DNA of 64,000 bases from Zanthoxylum bungeanum (lineage: Eukaryota > Streptophyta > Magnoliopsida > Sapindales > Rutaceae): NCBI GenBank assembly GCA_019454045.1, contig SKCR01007551.1:1-64000 (forward strand), in the 5' to 3' direction. The notes below the pieces were generated by a model. It worked only from the letters and a program-made list of their open reading frames with translations, made no database searches and was not told the origin of the DNA. Below are positions 23,050 to 34,999 of this stretch, piece by piece (the stretch's first letter is position 1; each line of letters opens with the position of its first letter). Made by a program: the position numbers and the translations under genes.

Positions 23050-23154
23050 TGTATAACACAGAAATTGACGACGATGTTCTAGGCTCGCGGCCTAGTTGGG
23101 AGTACGGAGTAGCCCGCGGGGGAACTAAATCGGAGAAATAAAATGGAGTCGCCA

Positions 23155-23170
23155 CCCAGTGTGAACTGGG
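23155..23170 (-). other. U5 hairpin of the element 2 3' LTR
   Basis: CCCAGT, loop TCAC, ACTGGG on the minus strand. Compared with element 1 (CCCGGT/ACCGGG) one base pair has changed on both sides. Confidence 0.6.
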
Positions 23171-23629
23171 AAAATGATTTAAGGTCGCACTCACCCCTCG
23201 CAAGGGAAGACCTCAAATCGTTGGGTTCGGAATGGTCCCTTACTTATGTCACTTGTAATAAATGAATTTGTGCAATTTTAACCAAGTCTACTCAACATAC
23301 ATTTGCAAAAAGGTAATCTACACCTAAATTCGTATAAGGCTTAAATCTAAGTTTGCATGCTTTAAAAGTTAGTTATCATAACGGCAAACATATGATATCA
23401 CACAATGAGCGTGTTGAATTATCAAATACGAAAAATAAATAACAACTTAAACATAAACGTAAATTAAACTCTTATTGCGAAAGAAAATAACTAAATCATG
23501 CATAAAGAAGTAACATAATCATGCTTTAAAAATAAACAACATACTAGACTAAATCATGCTAAATAATCTACTAGACTAAATCATGTTCCAATACAAGGTT
23601 GGATGAAACGAAATACGTGTATCTCTCAA

Positions 23630-23725
23630 GTGGTACGTGACATTGTATCCCGAGTACAAACCGCACTACCGTCCATTCGGATTCGGCTACGGAGTTTACA
23701 TCTAAGTTTCCATCCGATATACCAC
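23630..23725 (-). other. Structured leader module, copy 6
   Basis: Minus-strand unit with outer stem gtggta/taccac and inner arm ccgta/tgcgg. It is in the sense orientation of element 2. Confidence 0.7.
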
Positions 23726-24982
23726 AAGAGAGAACACATATTCCGTTCATCCGGAAATCACATCATGCACCAATCCACAATACTCATATGAAATAAAGTA
23801 CTAAAATAAATAAAAAAAAGGATAATAAATAAATAAGGTGCCCTCAGGTCTAACCTCTTTTGTCGTCTCTCGGAAGTGCGTTACACGACCATCGGAAGGG
23901 TTGATGCTCCGTAACTCCTCTGGTTTAATGGTTCCACTGTTTTCACTATTTGTTGTTCCCACTGTTTTCTCGGGCTCATTGTTTTTGTTGTTTCATCTAT
24001 TTTCACTCGCGGTTTCCGCTCGCTGTTTTATCTGATTCACTCACTGTTTCCGCTCGCTATTTTCTCTGTTTTCTCAGGTTTTTGGACTGTTTTGTTAACA
24101 GTTTTGGGAGCTAATTTTCGGGAATTAGACAGTGCAGATTGTGGCAGTTTGCGGGTGTTATATGTGCTGATTCAGGGGATGTTTTCAAAGGAGTGTGTAG
24201 GCGTGTTTGAAGGCTATTTTGAGGGAGTAATGGGCGTGAGACAGTAGGCTATTGAAGGTATATGTGTCATGAAGTGAGGCAGTGAAGTGAGGGAAGTGTC
24301 AATGGCATGTGCATGTGTGCATCCTTAGGCGTGAAAGGGTTTTTATTTGTGAAGGGTAGTCAATTTGGTCGATGTGGGATTACTTTTGGTGAGTGGGTGT
24401 GTATTGATGTGGGGAGATAATACGCTAATGGGGTCGTGAGGTGTCTTGCGTGAAAGCTATATTGAGTGGAAGGCTTTTGGCATGAAATAAGGGTGGAGTT
24501 GAGGGCTTGCGTTAAGGGTCAGGTGCGTGAAGTTGGAGACTTGCGCTGAATGGGTGTTTCTTGATCGATGTGGGACTAAAGGGGAGAGGCGTGTGAGGTG
24601 TTTGTGCGTGGGAGTTGAAGGCAAAATGGAGGCTTTGTTTCCTAATCGATGTGGGATGTGAAGTGAGGCTGATGGACTGTTGTATTAGGCGTGAATGGGT
24701 TAGTTTTAGGAGGGGTTACTGGTGTGAACAATGGAAATGGAGAAGGGTGTGTAGGCGTGAGTCTAAGGGCTGGGATGAAGGTGCTTTTAGCGTTAGTTTA
24801 AGGGGCTGGAATGAGGAGCAGTGGGCGTGAATTTAGGGGATAAATCCAGGGGTATTTGCGTGAATAATGGCTAGTCCTCAATGGGTGTTTGGCGTGAGCA
24901 ATGGCAATGGAGATGAGAGAATTTTTGTGTTCTGTATGTGCTATGAAAGTGCTAGGGGAAAGATAATAGGATTTTGGATTGT

Positions 24983-24989
24983 TTTTATA
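24983..24989 (-). promoter_or_regulatory. TATA box of the element 2 3' LTR
   Basis: TATAAAAAC on the minus strand about 420 bases from the LTR start. The same box is in the other LTR near 43126-43134. Confidence 0.5.
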
Positions 24990-25409
24990 GGAAAAATGGG
25001 TGCATTAATTGGGTAAGCTAATGTTGTTGGAGGGTTATTAATTGGGTGGCTACTTTGTTGAAAAAAAATTGGAAATGGGGTGGCTTAGTCATAGGCGTGG
25101 GGTTGCTAAATTAAATGCTTGACTTGGTGAATGGAGGCTATTAAATGGCTTGAAAAATTTGGTAAAGGGGTGGCTTTGGTGTTAATGGGCGTGGGGTAGA
25201 CTTTATGTGGGTTTTGGGCCAAGGGTGATTTTGAAACGGAGGTCCAACGAGCAATCCCGAAACTAAACGAGCGAATAAAGTCCAACAAAACGTCAATTCT
25301 TGACTTTTCCCTTCCGACGTCCGTTTTCCGCGACTTTCGCGACATAAGAGGTAGTGCCTCCGTACGAGGCTCATCATCGGGACTTATATGCAAAAATTCA
25401 GTGCCTACA

Positions 25410-25422
25410 GTCGCCCCTACTT
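25410..25422 (-). other. Polypurine tract of element 2
   Basis: AAGTAGGGGCGAC on the minus strand, directly before the 3' LTR. Confidence 0.7.
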
Positions 25423-25539
25423 TGATGGGACTTGTGCAGTGTGTGACAATGACAGTCTTATCAAAGTCATGCAATGTATTTTTACTTACCTGGCTCGCCA
25501 GCTGCCACCTGACTTGCATGTTGCTTCGAACGGTATTGA

Positions 25540-26540
25540 TAATGCAGTGGGCCTCGACCCTGGGACGCATCCCAATAACTGCAACTGATGTGTGGGCCTC
25601 GACCCTGGGACGCATCCCAAAACTGGTGATGATTGAATTTTGGCTTGCCAGCTGCCACATGACTTGCCTGTTGTTTCGAACTGTGTTGATGATGCAGTGG
25701 GCCTCGACCCTGGGACGCATCCCAATAACTGCAACCGATAACGGGGGCCTCGACCCTAGGACGCACCCAATACCGCTGACAATGTGGGCCACGACCCTGG
25801 GACGCATCCCTAAAACTGATGATGCAGTGGACCTCGATCTTGGGACGCATCCCAATAACTGCAACCGACAACGGGGGCCTCGACCTTGGGACGCATCCCC
25901 AAAACTAATGATGTAGGGGGCCAACGACCCTGGGACGCATCCCGATAACTGATGCTGATGTGGGTCTCAACCTTGGGACTCATTCCCAAAACTGATGCCG
26001 ATGTTGATGTGGGTCTCGACCCTGGGATTCATCCCCGAAACTGATACTGATGTGGGCCTCGCCTCCGGGACTCATCCCCAAAACTGCTTCTGATGTTGAT
26101 GTGGGTCTCGACCCTGGGATTCATCCCTAAAACTGACACTGATGCTGATGTGGGTCTCGACCCTGGGATTCATCCCCAAAACTGACATTGATGATGATGT
26201 GGGTCTCGACCCTGGGACTCATCCCCAAAACTGATACTGATATGGGCCTCGCCCCTGGGACTCATCCCCGAAACTGATACTGATGTGGGCCTCGCCCCCA
26301 GGACTCATCCCCAAAACTGCTGATGATGCGGGCTTCGACCCCTAGGATTCATTCCCGAAAATTGCTGATAATACGGGCTTCGCCCCCTGGGATTCATTCC
26401 CGAAACTGCTGGTGATGTGGGCCTCAACCCTGGGATTCATTCCAAACTCTGATGATGTGGCCTCGGCCCTAGGATTCATTCACAGATTCATTCCTGGATT
26501 CATTCCAAACTCTGATGATGTGGGCCTCGGCCCTATGATT
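25540..26540 (-). repeat. 3' UTR hairpin repeats of element 2
   Basis: About 20 diverged units of roughly 40-70 bases, on the plus strand of the form GGGCCTCGACCCTGGGACGCATCCC with ACTGATGATG-type spacers. Each core can fold (GGGA, loop CGCA or CTCA, TCCC). Units drift from GGGACGCATCCC to GGGACTCATCCC to GGGATTCATTCC along the array. Long open frames here are artefacts of periodicity. Confidence 0.85.
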
Positions 26541-26560
26541 CATTTTGGGATTCATTCCAA

Positions 26561-26745
26561 AACTGAGATTCATTCTCGGATTCATTCCAAAACTGAGATT
26601 CATTCCCGGATTCATTCCAAAACTGAGATTCATTCCCGGATTCATTCCAAAACTTAGATTCATTCCCGGATTCATTCCAAAACTGAGATTCATTCCCGGA
26701 TTCATTCCAAAACTGAGATTCATTCCCGGATTCATTCCAAAACTG
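26561..26745 (-). repeat. 30-bp tandem repeat
   Basis: About six near-identical 30-bp units, on the plus strand AAAACTGAGATTCATTCCCGG plus ATTCATTCC. They derive from the last variants of the preceding array. Open on both strands because 30 is a multiple of three, giving repetitive pseudo-proteins. Confidence 0.88.
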
Positions 26746-27235
26746 ATGATGTTGTACTGTTGCTGCTTCTGGTTGGCTTGTCTTTACCGCTTTCTCTTTT
26801 TCTTCTTTGAAACCTGTGAATACAAAACAAAACACAAAAAGGAATGCAAGTGCGTTACGTGTATGCATGCATGTATGAACTTCTTATCCCGTCGGGTTAG
26901 GTCTTCCTCCAGCTCTCCTGGTGCCTTTCAGCTATTAATGTCTCTGGTCGCCCCTAGGCCTGCTTACAGTTTCCTTTTGTCAATTCTCTCCTGGTGATTG
27001 CCCAGTTTCATTTAGTCTCATGACTCGTTGTATCCCTGATTCACGAGGTGGTAGATTGGTCGCCCCCAGACTTGATTTAACTTTCTGTTCTTCATTGTTT
27101 GCACTAGGCCAATGTGGACTACACTCCGAAGTAGTCCCAATAATTATACATATTACTGCCCTCAACGGATGCCCCTTGTCGAAACCAAAGAACCTTCAAA
27201 ATACTCGATGCAGCTCAAATCCGAGGGTTTGAATA
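26746..27235 (-). other. Element 2 3' UTR, non-repeat part
   Basis: No gene. Its first ~170 bases (TACTGTTGCTGCTTCTGGTT and on) recur at about 28150-28310 with differences. The rest is CT-rich with GTCGCCCC-type stretches. Confidence 0.6.
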
Positions 27236-27239
27236 AATG

Positions 27240-27930
27240 ATCTGAACCAGACTGAAAGTGTGTGTGTGCCAAGGCTCTTTCACGGCTTATTCCTTAAGTA
27301 AGCCAACTCGATGATTTTGTCTTGGAGAATTGGATCGGTGGGTCTAACCAACCTAGATGTCTTGATCATACTCTGTGATTACTTCTTCGTACTCAACATG
27401 ATATGGTTTTCTTCTTTCTTTCTTTTGTCTCTTTCTTTTTTTCTTTTTATTTTGAACTTCTTTTTCTATTTCTTTTTTCTTTTTCTCTTTTCTTTCTTTC
27501 TTTTGTCTCTTTCTTTTTTTTCGACACACCTACCCTTTAATGTAGCATTTCTCCTCATGGTGGTCCTAATACTCGCCCATGGGTAGTTTCACGCTTATCA
27601 GTTATAGGTGGTCTATTTTTCTTTTCTTTTTAGAGACTTTTTCTTTATTTCCAACCATATCATATATCGTAGCATAAGTAAACCAGGATGGACATCCAGG
27701 CAAACGGTCATTCACTGATCCATCATCTCTTCAACTAGTCATCTCGCCAACTACTCAGGCTTCTACTGTTGAGATCCCATAATCAAGTGCTCGTGAGTCT
27801 AGCCGAGATCAATTCATGCAGAATATCGGATGAGATCACATCTTGCACTTATCGTTTCTAAGGTTTCTCCCTACAGCAAACAGTGTCATCACCGGACATA
27901 TGTTTAACTATCAAAGACTTTTTTTTTTCA
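27240..27930 (-). repeat. Athila-like 3' region captured inside element 2
   Basis: The reverse complement matches the Athila-like stretch at about 62690-63180 in order: ACCACCTATAAC, GATAAGCGTGAAACTACC, GGGCGAGT, AAGGGTAGGTGTGT, and further out AAACGGTCATT and TCTTCAACTAGTCAT. A T/C-rich low-complexity tract (27410-27520) takes the place of the A-rich tract there. No such segment occurs in element 1. Confidence 0.8.
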
Positions 27931-27949
27931 CTCATTCATTCCATGGAAT

Positions 27950-28320
27950 TCTTCCTTGAGACTGCTGATAATGTGGGCTTCACCTCCTGAGATTCCTTCC
28001 TGAAACTGATACTGGCGTGGGCCTCAACCATGGGACTCATCCCCGAAACTATACTGATATGGGCTTCAATCCTGGGACTCATCCCCGAAACTGAGTGATA
28101 TGGGCCTCAAACCTGGGACTCATCCCTGAAACTAATACTGATTCATTTCTGAAACTGACTGTACAGTTACTGCTTCTGATTGGCTTGCCTTTGCCGCTTT
28201 CTTTTTTTCTTCTTCGAAACCTGTAAATACAAAACATAACAAACACAAAACAATGCAAAATACGTTACGTGTATGCATGTATTTCCTATTCCGTTGGTTT
28301 AGGTCTTTTGCCGGTGACTG
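27950..28320 (-). repeat. Second copy of the element 2 3' UTR segment
   Basis: Hairpin units (GGGACTCATCCCCGAAACT) and the TACTGCTTCTGATTGGCTTG to ACGTTACGTGTATGCATG stretch repeat those at 26200-26900. The Athila-like segment therefore lies between two copies of native 3' UTR. Confidence 0.75.
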
Positions 28321-28760
28321 CTCGGTCTTCTTTTCCTCAGGAAAAATATTGTTTCAATCTCTTCTGGTATATCTGCATGTGATGCAAGGACTTCATTCTC
28401 TTTTCATCAATCAATACCAACTGTTCAAATCTCTGCGAGACCCGCTCTTATTCAGGTAACTCTACTTCTACTAATACCCGTATAGATTGTATCTCAACTT
28501 CAACTGGCAATACTACTTCTATTGCCTTTCGAACATCTTCTTTTCTTAAACACTTAAACTGAATGCCATTCACTTGTCTTTTGTATAGTTCTCCCTTCAG
28601 GATCACATATTGAGTAGCCAACTTTTGAATGATTATCTTGTTCTTCTTGAAAGGTAGAGACTCAGGCAAGTAAGTGAAATGAACGTCTTTATTATTATTA
28701 AAAAAAGGGTTCGAACAAGTGGACAAAATCAATGTCTCTATTAAAATGCAGGATTGCAAT
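28320..28760 (-). pseudogene. Stitched polymerase remnants of element 2
   Basis: On the minus strand a linker scrap (FTYLPESLPF) is joined to QKLATQYVILKGELYKRQ from just before the integrase zinc domain, then to VVLPVEVEIQS from the integrase core end, then to MQIYQKRL joined to KQYFS, the polyprotein end. Compared with element 1, at least three internal deletions removed reverse transcriptase, both RNase H domains and the catalytic integrase core. Confidence 0.85.
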
Positions 28761-28815
28761 CAAATAAACTAGGAAGAACAGTCTCATCATTCGCAGCATT
28801 GCCTTTTTCCTCGGC

Positions 28816-30145
28816 CTATGGTTCTTCACTGTTGTCATTCTCTATCCCCATGAAAGAAGCTGGGTGGTTGAGAGTTTGGAGGACGAAGCTTTTGGGCAAG
28901 CCGGAGTTGATCATGTAGGTGGGTGGTGGAACGGAGTGGTAGTTGGGCAATGGGTTATGGTATGTGTTGGGCTGTTCTTTCTCTGGGTCGGGTATTTTAT
29001 GGGTGTCAATGAGGTCTTGGATCTCATGCCTAAGGCGGGGGCAGTTGTCAGTTTCGTGACCCTTTTGTTTATGGAAGTAACAGAATAAGTTCAAGTCAAG
29101 ATAGTGTGGCACAAGATTTGGAAGTGGTTTAGGTTCTAAGGGTTTCAGAGCCCTTGCATCTTCATCTTTTCAAACACCTTCGATAGAGGCCTACCAAGGT
29201 TGGAGAATCGCCTGTTTCTGATGGCAGTGACATCGGCACTAGCGGGCTTGGTTTCAGAAGGCCCTCCAAAAGTCCTTCTATTATGGCCATAAAACTTTCT
29301 ATTCTCCGCTTCTTCTTCTTCGATGTCTATGACAGTCTCTCTCAGCGGTCGGAAATCTGCAATCATGGAGGTCATCCTCCTTAACTTGCCATAAATTTAG
29401 GGCTTAGTACCCTTGATAATCATCTTGATCTGGTCTTTCTCTGAAGGCCAAGTCTGCATCTTCAAAAGCTGGCTTCTCCAGCGATCCACATAATCCTTGA
29501 AGCTCTCATCTGGCTTCTGTTTAGTGTTCTCCAAGTCGCGGAGTGACAAGTCAATCTCCAAGTCTATAACATACTGTTTCAGAAAGGCGTCTGCCAATTC
29601 CCTCCAATCTTCTTTAACCTTTCTTTCAAGGCTATGGTACCATACTACAGGTGCCCCCCAAGCGACATCCCAAACATCTTCTGAACTTGGCGTTGTGACA
29701 GGCCCACTGAGCTCATTACAGAAACATATTTTCGGAGATGGACCATCGGATCCTCATTCCCATTAAACTTGGCTATATCAGGCATTTTAAATTGAGCTGG
29801 TAACAACTCCTCAAATGTAATCGCCTCATAGTCCAGTAAGTCCTCATGCTTACCCTTTAGTTTACGGGTAACTGACTCCACTTGATCACGAAGTTTCTGT
29901 ATCTCAGCTTGAGACCCGGCTATCTTCACAGCGGTATACTCGGCCATATCATCATCAAAGATAAGGATATCATCACTCACCCTGTTCGGAGGCTCCTCAT
30001 GCCTCTCATTCTCAGAACTCCCCCCAGCATGGGGCATATCTATATTAGACACAGCGGCGGTCAACGCTTGCAGTTGCTTAGTAACCTTGGTGAGATTGGC
30101 TTCAAGCTGATCCATACGAGACCTCTCATTAACTAGTTCACTCAT
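28816..30145 (-). pseudogene. gag: Tat-type gag of element 2 (broken)
   Basis: Starts at an ATG at 30145 (MSELVNERSRMDQLE), closely resembling element 1 gag. It runs through the capsid core with shifts near 29645 and 29390 and ends with the zinc-finger block CYFHKQKGHETDNC (C-X2-H-X4-H-X4-C) near 29070. The C-terminal part stays open to 28816. Here the finger is in frame with the downstream part, unlike element 1. Confidence 0.87.
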
Positions 30146-30224
30146 ATTTATTGCCGGTGTTTTGATGAGTCTCCCTTCCTCCCTAACCCAACGGGTATCT
30201 ATGATGTCTCTTTTAAAACTGCAT

Positions 30225-30229
30225 GTTAG
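30225..30229. repeat. Left target-site duplication of Copia 1 (GTTAG)
   Basis: GTTAG before the LTR; GTTAA after it at 40341-40345. Four of five bases agree, so one copy has mutated. Joining the flanks restores the element 2 leader seen in element 1 around 4485. Confidence 0.75.
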
Positions 30230-32216
30230 TGTAGGAAACGACTTTCCTTAGCGTGGCGGAAGTTACTTGTGGTGGCACCGGGTCTAGTATGGATCTTCAA
30301 AATTTTCTTTGCCTTCTCCACTTTGTTGTAGTTGCCAAGATCAATCCTTTGGTGTCCAACATTTGGATCAACCACTTGATCTTCCGAACTATGACTCGAA
30401 ACTAACAAACCGAAGTGTGGGCTTCACTCACAAAGATTAAACCTCTAAACTATTTAGAGATTTAGGATATCACAATGGTGTTTGGCCTTTTGGAATTTCA
30501 AATACTCTCACAACACTTGTGAATATTTGAAGTTATTCTCTCTTTTCTCTCAAATTTTCTCACACAATTGTGTGAATGAATGCAAAGTGTTAACCTTAGG
30601 AAGTGAGAGAAATGGTAGAGATTATATTCTCTTACACAAGCCAACTAATCTTGTCATTAAGCATCTAATGTTTTCTTGCAATAGCCAACACAAAAATGTG
30701 AATGCCATACCAAACCATAAGAAATGTTAAGCTAAAGACAATGGCTTTGTCATTAAGCATTCAATGCTTTCTTTCAATGGCAAACACATAAATGTGGAGG
30801 CCATACCAAAGCATAAAATGCATTAGCTAATGACAAAACTATTAGGTGTATCCAAGCCTCCTAATAGACATAATTGCTTGGATGACATGGTAAGCCATAT
30901 GGCTTTGTCTCCAATGGTAAATAAAAATCAATATATTAATAATGATTTATTTACCTTCAATTATGTTGTAGTAATTATCTCATAATTATTACTAACTTGA
31001 TTATCTCATAATCAAGACTTGATTATCTAATAATCAAAGAATTCTAGAAAACATTAAGTTAAACTAATTTAACATAGTTTTCATTTGTGACAATAAATAT
31101 TATTAATTTTATTAATAATATATAAATAAATATAATATGAGCATATAATTAGACAATCTAATTATATTAGGTTTGCTATAGTTAATCGAGCTAGCACGGG
31201 GACCAAATGGACCTACGGTTCCGAGCTCCAATAATTCTGAAATATTAATTAAACTTTTTAATCAAATATTACGAATTATTAACTCCGTGTTATTCCACTA
31301 AAAAATCGAAGTTGAACTCTCATTACCGTAGATGGATTAAATAAACCGAACATTTTCGGTGTCCATCGATATAGTCATTACATATGGATATAGCCCTTCA
31401 TGAATATCTCATAAATAGAGTCGGGTCATAAGTCCGTTAAACCCCTCTAAATATTTTGTCTCTTAAGCACCATTGATTCCATAATGAACAATTAATTCAT
31501 AACAATTATGAATATAAAATACTTTCTATTCATAATAGAAAAGTTGAGCGCTCAAATTGTTCAAGTCCCGAATCAACTCTTAAAAGAGATATCCATCTGC
31601 TTCTCGTAAGAATGAGTGAATTCCATATCTATGTAAAACGTTCACAGCTACATACCAAATCATATCCCAAAAATATGTAGTTATTGGCTGGGAATGCAAC
31701 ACCAACCTCACCATAGTAAATCAAAGGACATAACCTGTCATGCAGGAGTTCGTAGTACACTCAGGATTAAGATCGAATCCATATATGACCATCTATTAGA
31801 TAAAATGAATTTCTTCGGTTAACGGATATTAAAAGAAATTCATATTTATCTGAGTCCGGTCCTATATGATCTTATCATACAAGGTGACTTCATTCCCATG
31901 TCATTACATGAACGATCCCGGATCAAGGTCGTCATACAAGTATCGAATGGACCACAGCTATAGATATACCACAAACAAAGTACTCTCTCTGTTTGCTCTC
32001 TATGGACTATTTAGATTATTAACTTTAGACTTAAATCCTCTTGTGCATCAAACATACACTAAGTCTAAAGGTACAGGAGTAATCAAGGTAAACAAGACAA
32101 TTGGACAATATGCGATATAAATCAAACAAATTGATAAAAAGAATAATGCATTTATTATTATTACAATAATCAATTCCATATACAATACATGAAGTTCTAG
32201 GACATAAATCCCAACA
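30230..32216 (-). repeat. 3' LTR of Copia 1
   Basis: 1987 bp, nearly identical along its length to 38362-40340 apart from scattered substitutions and small indels. Confidence 0.93.
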
Positions 32217-32229
32217 ATCTCCCACTTGG
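32217..32229 (-). other. Polypurine tract of Copia 1
   Basis: CAAGTGGGAGAT on the minus strand, directly before the LTR start TGTTGGG. Confidence 0.75.
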
Positions 32230-32230
32230 A

Positions 32231-33604
32231 CTAGAGCAAATGGGACATGTCATGTAATCCTAAACCATTTAGGTGACCTTCAAAAAATTTAGCCGATAAG
32301 GTCTTTGTAAACGGATCAGCCAGGTTGTCTGCGGATGGAATCTGCGTGACAGCGACATCTCCTCTCTGCACTATCTCTCTGATGAGGTGATATTTCCTCT
32401 CAATATGCTTACCCCTCTTGTGGATTCTTGGTTCTTTGGAGTTCGCCACTGCGCCACTATTATCGCAATAAAGTGTGAGTGGTTTATCCATATCTGGAAC
32501 AACTTCCAAATCTGCCAAGAACTTACGGAGCCAGACTGCTTCCTTAGCTGCTTCACAAGCTGCTACATATTCAGCCTCCATGGTGGAGTCAGCAATACAA
32601 GATTGCTTAATGCTACTCCATACTATTGCCCCACCACATAGGGTGAACACTGATCCAGATGTTGATTTCCTAGAATCGACATCCGTCTGAAAATCAAAGT
32701 CAGTATATCCTCTCAGAATCATATCCTGACTTGTATATACAAGTATATAATTTCTCGTTCTCCGAAGATACTTGAGAATATGTTTCACCGCTACCCAATG
32801 ATCTAATCCTGGGTTGGATTGAAACCTACTGACTACTCCCACTGCAAAACAGATGTCCGGTCTCGTGCATAACATAGCATAAATAAGACTTCCAACTTCT
32901 GAAGCATATGGTATATGTCTCATCTCCTCAATTCCTTGAGGTATCTTAGGAGACCGTTCCTTAGACAAATGAATCCCATGCCTGAAAGGTAAATTACCTT
33001 TCTTGGAATTCTACATACCAAATCGCACAATAATCTTGTCGATATAGGTTGCTTGAGACATTGCTAACAGTCGTTTCTTGCGATCCCGAATGATCTGAAT
33101 CCCAAGTACATAACTTGCCTCTCCCAAATCTTTCATTTGGAATTGGTTAGCTAGCCAGATTTTCACGTCTGATAATATCTTTACATCATTCCCAATGAGT
33201 AAAATATCATCAATGTATAACACAAGGAAAACCACCTTCCCATCAATGATGCGCTTGTAAACACAAGGCTCATCAATGTTCTGCTCAAAGTTATAAGACT
33301 TGATCGTAGTATCAAACCTTATGTTCCAAGATCTAGATACTTGCTTAAGTCCATAAATGGACCTTTGCAACTTGCAAAATTTTTGCTCTTGACCTTGGGT
33401 AATGAACCCTTCTGGTTGTATCATATAGATACTCTCATCAAGATTACCATTCAAGAATGCAGTCTTGACATCCATTTGCCAAATCTCATAGTCATAATAT
33501 GCGGCAATGGAAAAAAGAATTCTGATGGATTTAAGCATGGCTACTGGCGAGAAAGTTTCTTCATAGTCAACTCCCTCTTTTTGGGTATAACCTTTTGCCA
33601 CTAG
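32231..33604 (-). pseudogene. Copia 1 reverse transcriptase and RNase H
   Basis: 33601-33011: reverse transcriptase with QMDVKTAFLNGNLDESIYM and the catalytic YIDDILLIGND. 32968-32231: the connection (LIYAMLCTRPDICFAVG) and RNase H with DSTMEAEYVAACEAAKEAVWL and LADPFTK to the polyprotein end. A stop near 33012 separates the two; each half is otherwise open. Would make and process element cDNA. Confidence 0.9.
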
Positions 33605-34525
33605 CCTAGCCTTGAAAGTCTGTACTTTCCCATATATTCCTATTTTTCTCTTGTATATCCACTTGCAACCTATGGGTTTTACTCCATTAGGTTAGTCACA
33701 GACTGAGTTAGAGTACATGGACTTCATCTCAAGGTTCATGGCTTTGAGTCATTCTTCTTTATCAGTATCATCCATTGCACTACGATAGGTCAATGGATCA
33801 TCTATACCATCACAAGATGCAACAACTTGCACCTCACCATTTCCTATATAGCGTTCAGGTTGTCTTACAACCCTCCCACTACGTCTAGGTGGTATGGTAT
33901 CCTGATAAACTTGCATCTGACTTTCAGATGTAGATGGTGTTATGTCTTTGTCAACATTTGACAATGATGTACTGGTAGTACCAGCAAGTAACTTGTAACA
34001 CTTTACTTCGAGGTTTGAACTCTCTCATATAGTTCTCTTCAAGAAATGTAGCATTTGTCGACACAAATATTTTATTATCTTCTGGACTATAAAAGAATCC
34101 ACCCCTAGTTTCCTTAGGATAGCCTACAAATAGGCACACATGTGAACGTGGTTCCAACTTAGTAGTCTTGTTCTTTAGCACATGTGCCGGACATCCTCAT
34201 ATGTGAAAATGTCGCAAACTAGCTTTACGACAATTCCACAACTCTAAGGGAGTCTTAGAAACAGACTTAGAAGGAACTATATTCAGGATATACATTGCAG
34301 TTTGCAATGCATACCCCCATAATGAACTAGGTAGAGTTCTATAACTAAACATTGATCTTATCATGTCTAGTAGGGTTCGATTTCTCCTTTCTGCAACACC
34401 ATTTTGTTGTGGTGTTCCAGGTGTTGTGAGAAGTGAAATAATTCCATGCTCAACTAAGAATTCCTCAAAATATCTATCAAGGTATTCTCCTCCACGATCT
34501 GATCGTAGAATTTTGATTCTTTTAC
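33605..34525 (-). pseudogene. Copia 1 integrase core and C-terminus
   Basis: Reading leftward from 34525 in shifted frames: [10 protein letters not shown] with the second catalytic Asp and [16 protein letters not shown] with the catalytic Glu, then VCLFVGYPKETRGG and a variable linker (PPRRSGRVVRQPERY) before reverse transcriptase. Frames break near 34520, 34185, 33960 and 33700. Confidence 0.82.
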
Positions 34526-34999
34526 CTAATTGGTTCTCAACCTCAGCACAATACTCTTTGAACTTTTCAAATGTATCTGACTTGTCTGCATTAGGTAAAC
34601 ATACCCATATCTGGAATAATCGTCAATGAAAGTGACGAAGTATTCAAAACCACCTAGGGCTTTTACATTCATCGATTTGCAAACATCCAAATGTATTAGC
34701 TCAAGAGTTTCTTTGACTCTTATCCATTTTCCAGTGAAAGGTCTCTTGGTCATTTTGCATTCTAGACAAGATTCGCAGACAGGTAAAGTAACAAGTTTTA
34801 ACTGATTTAAAACTCCGTTCTTAATTAGTCTATCTATCCGGTCAAGGTTAATGTGACCAAGTCTAAGGTGCCATAAATATGTATCATCATGAGAAATCTT
34901 TTGCCGTTTAGTTTTAGATCTTTCAATCTTAAATTTCAGTATTAGCTCAAGAGTTTCTTTGACTCTTATCCATTTTCCAGTGAAAGGTCTCTTGGTCAT
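34526..34999 (-). pseudogene. Copia 1 integrase zinc domain with internal duplication
   Basis: Open for 157 codons because a 246-bp tandem copy joins in frame. Contains YLWHLRLGHINLDRIDRL and LPVCESCLECKMTKRPF (zinc-binding HHCC) and the start of the catalytic core ([20 protein letters not shown]). The phrase MTKRPFTGKWIRVKETLELI appears twice. The first Asp of the core is present. Confidence 0.82.

Larger units (their letters stand above)
23050..25409 (-). repeat. 3' LTR of element 2
   Basis: On the minus strand it starts TGTAGGCACTGAATTT and ends TGTTATACA, 2.36 kb. It has one structured module (23630-23725), a U5 hairpin and a TATA box (about 24983-24989), but none of the 178-bp array. 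The partner LTR is at 41220-43553. Confidence 0.92.

Noticed and set aside
24615..24830. Frames within the element 2 LTRs (also 25106-25924, 42021-42391 and 43250-43537)
   Set aside because: They fall in LTR sequence of both copies, with no protein domain.
25540..26540. Hammerhead ribozyme suspected from repeated CTGATGATG words
   Set aside because: The matching GAAA and cleavage-site helices were not found in register.
25540..26745. Possible CRISPR-like array because of regular repeats and spacers
   Set aside because: Units vary gradually, spacers are themselves related, no cas genes are present, and this is a plant genome. They are retroelement 3' UTR repeats.
26469..26868. Periodic frames on both strands (FWNESGNESQ-type on minus, RFIPGFIPKL-type on plus)
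   Set aside because: A 30-bp unit stays in frame on both strands. This is a repeat artefact, not a structural protein.
31866..32120. 84-codon plus-strand frame also present at 39990-40205
   Set aside because: It lies in the Copia 1 LTRs, antisense to the element, and is not conserved in length.
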